Assembly: GCA_028285025.1 (NCBI GenBank)
Contig: JANQQH010000394.1
Location: 1 to 8,311, forward strand
Direction of reading: 5' to 3'
From: Hyphomicrobiaceae bacterium
GTDB lineage: Bacteria; Pseudomonadota; Alphaproteobacteria; Rhizobiales; HXMU1428-3
Length of the DNA: 8,311 nucleotides
How positions within the stretch are numbered: position 1 is the stretch's first letter; each line of letters opens with the position of its first letter. The notes under the pieces are model-generated. The model was not told the origin of the DNA. It did no database searches and worked only from the letters and a program-made list of their open reading frames with translations. Shown here one piece after another: positions 5,844 through 8,311 of the stretch. Position numbers and translations under genes: made by a program.

Positions 5844-8204
5844 GTGATTGGCTACATTGTTCTCACCCCTTTTTTGGCGGCCCTTTTCGCTCCGTTGTTG
5901 GTGCGGTTATTTGGTTATTGGGCCGCTTGGATTTTAGCAATCGTTCCTGCTTTTATTTGTTATAGGTTGGTTGAGTTTTTGCCCGCCATTGCCAATGGGG
6001 ACAAGGTTTTACAATCCCATGCCTGGCTAGAGGGCTTTGGTGTTAATTACTCCTTTTTGATTGATGGGCTGAGTTTGACCTTTGCATTACTGATTGCTGG
6101 TATTGGCTTTTTTATTGTTATTTATTCTGGCGGCTATTTAAAGGGTCATCAACATCTAGGACGGTTTTTGGCAACTTTGCTGGCCTTTATGGGCTCTATG
6201 CTTGGTTTGGTGCTCTCAGACAATCTGATCACTCTGTTTGTGTTTTGGGAAGCGACCTCGATCACCTCCTTTTTACTCATTGGTTTTGATCATGAACGTG
6301 AAGCTTCCCGCCGGGCCGCTTTGCAAGCTTTGATTATCACTGGTGGTGGTGGTTTGGTTATGCTTGCTGGGTTTGCGCTTTTAGGACTTATGGGGGGCAC
6401 CTTTGAGCTGTCAGAGCTGTTTTCCAAAAGCGATGTTATTAAAGAGCATGGGCTTTATTCTTTAGCGTTTTGGTTGGTTATGGCTGGTGCTTTTACCAAA
6501 TCAGCGCAATTGCCGTTCCATTCCTGGCTGGCCAATGCGATGGAGGCGCCAACACCGGTTTCTGCTTATCTGCACTCTGCCACCATGGTCAAGGCGGGTG
6601 TGTTTTTGATTATGCGCACGGCCCCTATTTTGGGGGATACGGCGCTGTGGGAAACCGTTTTGCCACTTGTTGGCGGGGCGACGCTGATAGTGGGCACTGT
6701 GCTGGCTGTGCGCGACACTGACATGAAACTCATGCTTGCTTATACCACCATTGCCTCGCTTGGTTTGCTGGTGATGATGGTTGGCGTTGGTAGTGAACGG
6801 GCGATTGAGGGGGCTGTGCTGTATTTGATTGCGCATTCTTTCTTTAAAGGCGCTTTGTTTATGGTGGTTGGCACGGTTGATCATGAGGCCGGCACGCGCC
6901 AGATTACCAAATTGAGCGGCTTGCGCAGCGCCATGCCGATTACAGCCTTGGCCGCTGCATTAGCGGCCCTTTCCATGTGCGGGCTGCCGCCCTTTATTGG
7001 TTTTTTGGCCAAGGAATCAATTTATCACGCTTTGAGCCATGGTGGGGCTTATGAATGGACGATCGCCATTACCGCAATTATCGGCAATGCTCTGATGTTT
7101 GGCGTGGCTGCCTCATTAGCCATTAAACCGTTTATGGGCCGCTGGGTTGATCCGCCAAAGGCTGTGCATGAGGGGCCTTTGATGCTGATTTTAGGGCCTG
7201 TAACTCTTGCTATTATTGGTTTGGTTACAGCGGTCGCTTTTCTTTCTTTCATGCAGACAAATTTCTTTGCGCCAATGGTCAGTGCGGTTGCGGGCAACCA
7301 GGTTTTACTTGATTTGCATTTGTGGGCCGGTTTTAACTCAGCATTGCTTATGAGCGTCGTGACCATTGCTTTGGGCATTTTTGTGTTTATGAAAATGAAT
7401 GCTTTTAGGACAAGTTTTGATAATCTGTTGGCCTTTATTGGCTGGGGGCCTGATAAGGGCTTTGATCAAGCTATTTGTGGTTTGACCTGGTTTGCGGGCA
7501 AAGTGACCCAGACTTTACAAACAGGTGAGATCCGCACCTATATGCGGGTTACATTTTTGGTGACGGCGATTAGCTTGTTGGTGCCAATGTTTATGCTGGA
7601 TGTGTGGCCCGAAACCCCTGATTTTATAAAACTGCGCCCTTGGGAGATTGGGGTGATTTTGATCGTCTCTTTGGGAATTTTGCAAGTTGTTATCTCTAAA
7701 ACGCGGTTAACTGCCATTGTCTCTATAGGCATACAAGGTGTTGGGGTGGCGTTGATCTTTATGATCTTTGGTGCCCCTGATTTGTCCTTTACTCAGTTTA
7801 TGGTGGAGACCTTGTCTGTTGTGATCTTGGCTTTGGTGTTAACGCGGTTGCGGTTGTTGCGGGTTGATCGACGCTCTGGGATTAATGCGGTTATTGATGG
7901 ATCCATCGCTTTAGCTGTCGGTGTTGGTATTGGAGCCTTGCTTATTAATGTAACCCAAGGACCATTTGATTTGCGCTTGTCTGAATTCTTTGCAAACTAT
8001 TCTTATGCGATTGCTCACGGGCGCAATATTGTGAATGTGATTTTGGTTGATTTTCGAGCGCTAGACACGCTTGGAGAGATTACGGTGGTGCTCGTTGCTG
8101 GGCTCGCAGCTTTGGCTCTTATTCGCGTGCGCTCGTCTCGCCAAGCAACACCTGGGGCTAAATCGCTTGTTTCTTCATCAGGATCAGAAAGGGACGCTTC
8201 ATGA
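5844..8204 (+). CDS. mrpA: Mrp-type Na+/H+ antiporter subunit A
   Basis: Largest inner-membrane subunit of the Mrp (Mnh/Pha) cation/proton antiporter, which exports Na+ using the proton gradient. It has 786 residues, close to Bacillus MrpA (about 800), and is strongly hydrophobic throughout. The N-terminal two thirds is NuoL-like, with the charged residues of that fold: Glu136 in FWEATS, Lys219 in TKSAQLPFHSW, Lys250 in HSATMVKAG, Lys335 in HSFFKGALF and Lys390 in FLAKES. The C-terminal part carries the MbhD-like domain (about 600-675, with Asp646 in GAPDLSFTQ and Glu655) and the MbhE-like domain (about 690-765, with Asp736, Asp741 and Glu745 in the DFRALDTLGE block). It ends in a short polar tail. 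The start is GTG with AAAGG nine bases upstream. The stop overlaps the mrpB ATG (ATGA), so the subunits are probably translationally coupled and are not fused as in PhaAB. Confidence 0.95.
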   Translation: MIGYIVLTPFLAALFAPLLVRLFGYWAAWILAIVPAFICYRLVEFLPAIANGDKVLQSHAWLEGFGVNYSFLIDGLSLTFALLIAGIGFFIVIYSGGYLKGHQHLGRFLATLLAFMGSMLGLVLSDNLITLFVFWEATSITSFLLIGFDHEREASRRAALQALIITGGGGLVMLAGFALLGLMGGTFELSELFSKSDVIKEHGLYSLAFWLVMAGAFTKSAQLPFHSWLANAMEAPTPVSAYLHSATMVKAGVFLIMRTAPILGDTALWETVLPLVGGATLIVGTVLAVRDTDMKLMLAYTTIASLGLLVMMVGVGSERAIEGAVLYLIAHSFFKGALFMVVGTVDHEAGTRQITKLSGLRSAMPITALAAALAALSMCGLPPFIGFLAKESIYHALSHGGAYEWTIAITAIIGNALMFGVAASLAIKPFMGRWVDPPKAVHEGPLMLILGPVTLAIIGLVTAVAFLSFMQTNFFAPMVSAVAGNQVLLDLHLWAGFNSALLMSVVTIALGIFVFMKMNAFRTSFDNLLAFIGWGPDKGFDQAICGLTWFAGKVTQTLQTGEIRTYMRVTFLVTAISLLVPMFMLDVWPETPDFIKLRPWEIGVILIVSLGILQVVISKTRLTAIVSIGIQGVGVALIFMIFGAPDLSFTQFMVETLSVVILALVLTRLRLLRVDRRSGINAVIDGSIALAVGVGIGALLINVTQGPFDLRLSEFFANYSYAIAHGRNIVNVILVDFRALDTLGEITVVLVAGLAALALIRVRSSRQATPGAKSLVSSSGSERDAS

Positions 8205-8311
8205 ATACGCTTATTCTTCGCACTGTTGCGCCAATCTTAACCAGCTTGATGGTCATTTTTTCAATTATTGAGTTGCTTTCAGGCCATAACCATCCAGGCG
8301 GCGGCTTTATT
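8201..8311 (+). CDS. mrpB: Mrp-type Na+/H+ antiporter subunit B, 5' fragment
   Basis: The first 37 codons of the small membrane subunit B of the Mrp antiporter; the gene continues past the right edge. The N-terminus reads MNTLILRTVA, followed by one hydrophobic segment and the highly conserved SGHNHPGGGFI block at residues 27-37, which is diagnostic of MrpB and the related MbhF-type subunits. The ATG overlaps the mrpA stop in an ATGA arrangement, and AAAGGGA at 8188-8194 lies six bases upstream, inside mrpA. Subunits C to G are expected to follow but are outside the window. Confidence 0.9.
   Translation, partial: MNTLILRTVAPILTSLMVIFSIIELLSGHNHPGGGFI

Noticed and set aside
1..8311. Defence island, mobile element or CRISPR
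   Set aside because: All genes belong to common housekeeping or transport families; no transposase, integrase, repeats-with-spacers or unknown multi-gene cluster is present.

Overview
The window looks like ordinary chromosome of a Gram-negative alphaproteobacterium of moderate GC content, possibly marine. This is inferred from a TorF-type outer-membrane porin, an oligopeptidase B of the 'SIPA' type, and a multi-gene Mrp-type Na+/H+ antiporter operon. No 16S or other phylogenetic marker is present, so the placement is tentative. There are no tRNA or rRNA genes, insertion sequences, phage genes or CRISPR arrays.

Layout. (1) Positions 1-951, minus strand: a CaCA-family Na+/Ca2+ (or Ca2+/H+) exchanger running off the left edge, missing at most its extreme C-terminus. 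(2) 952-1488: an AT-rich divergent intergenic region with candidate promoters, a terminator-like hairpin and an inverted repeat. (3) 1489-2307, plus strand: a secreted TorF-family putative porin, followed by a strong intrinsic terminator at 2346-2381. (4) 2552-3286 and 3354-5438, minus strand: oligopeptidase B (ptrB) followed by a secreted ribonuclease T2, close enough to be one transcription unit read leftward. (5) 5439-5843: a second divergent intergenic region. (6) 5844-8204, plus strand: mrpA, the large NuoL-like subunit of the Mrp antiporter, overlapping the start of mrpB (8201 onward), which runs off the right edge.

Functionally, two unrelated cation-exchange systems (CaCA exchanger and Mrp) lie at the two ends, both tied to Na+/Ca2+/H+ balance. 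The middle holds an outer-membrane channel, a periplasmic RNA-degrading enzyme and a cytosolic peptidase. Nothing shows that these form one system. I did not find a convincing undescribed multi-gene system. The most useful second-look items are the replacement of three of four acidic specificity residues in oligopeptidase B, a terminator-like hairpin that may end an unannotated small RNA, operator-like palindromes in both divergent intergenic regions, and a 31-bp spaced pair of repeats downstream of the RNase gene.
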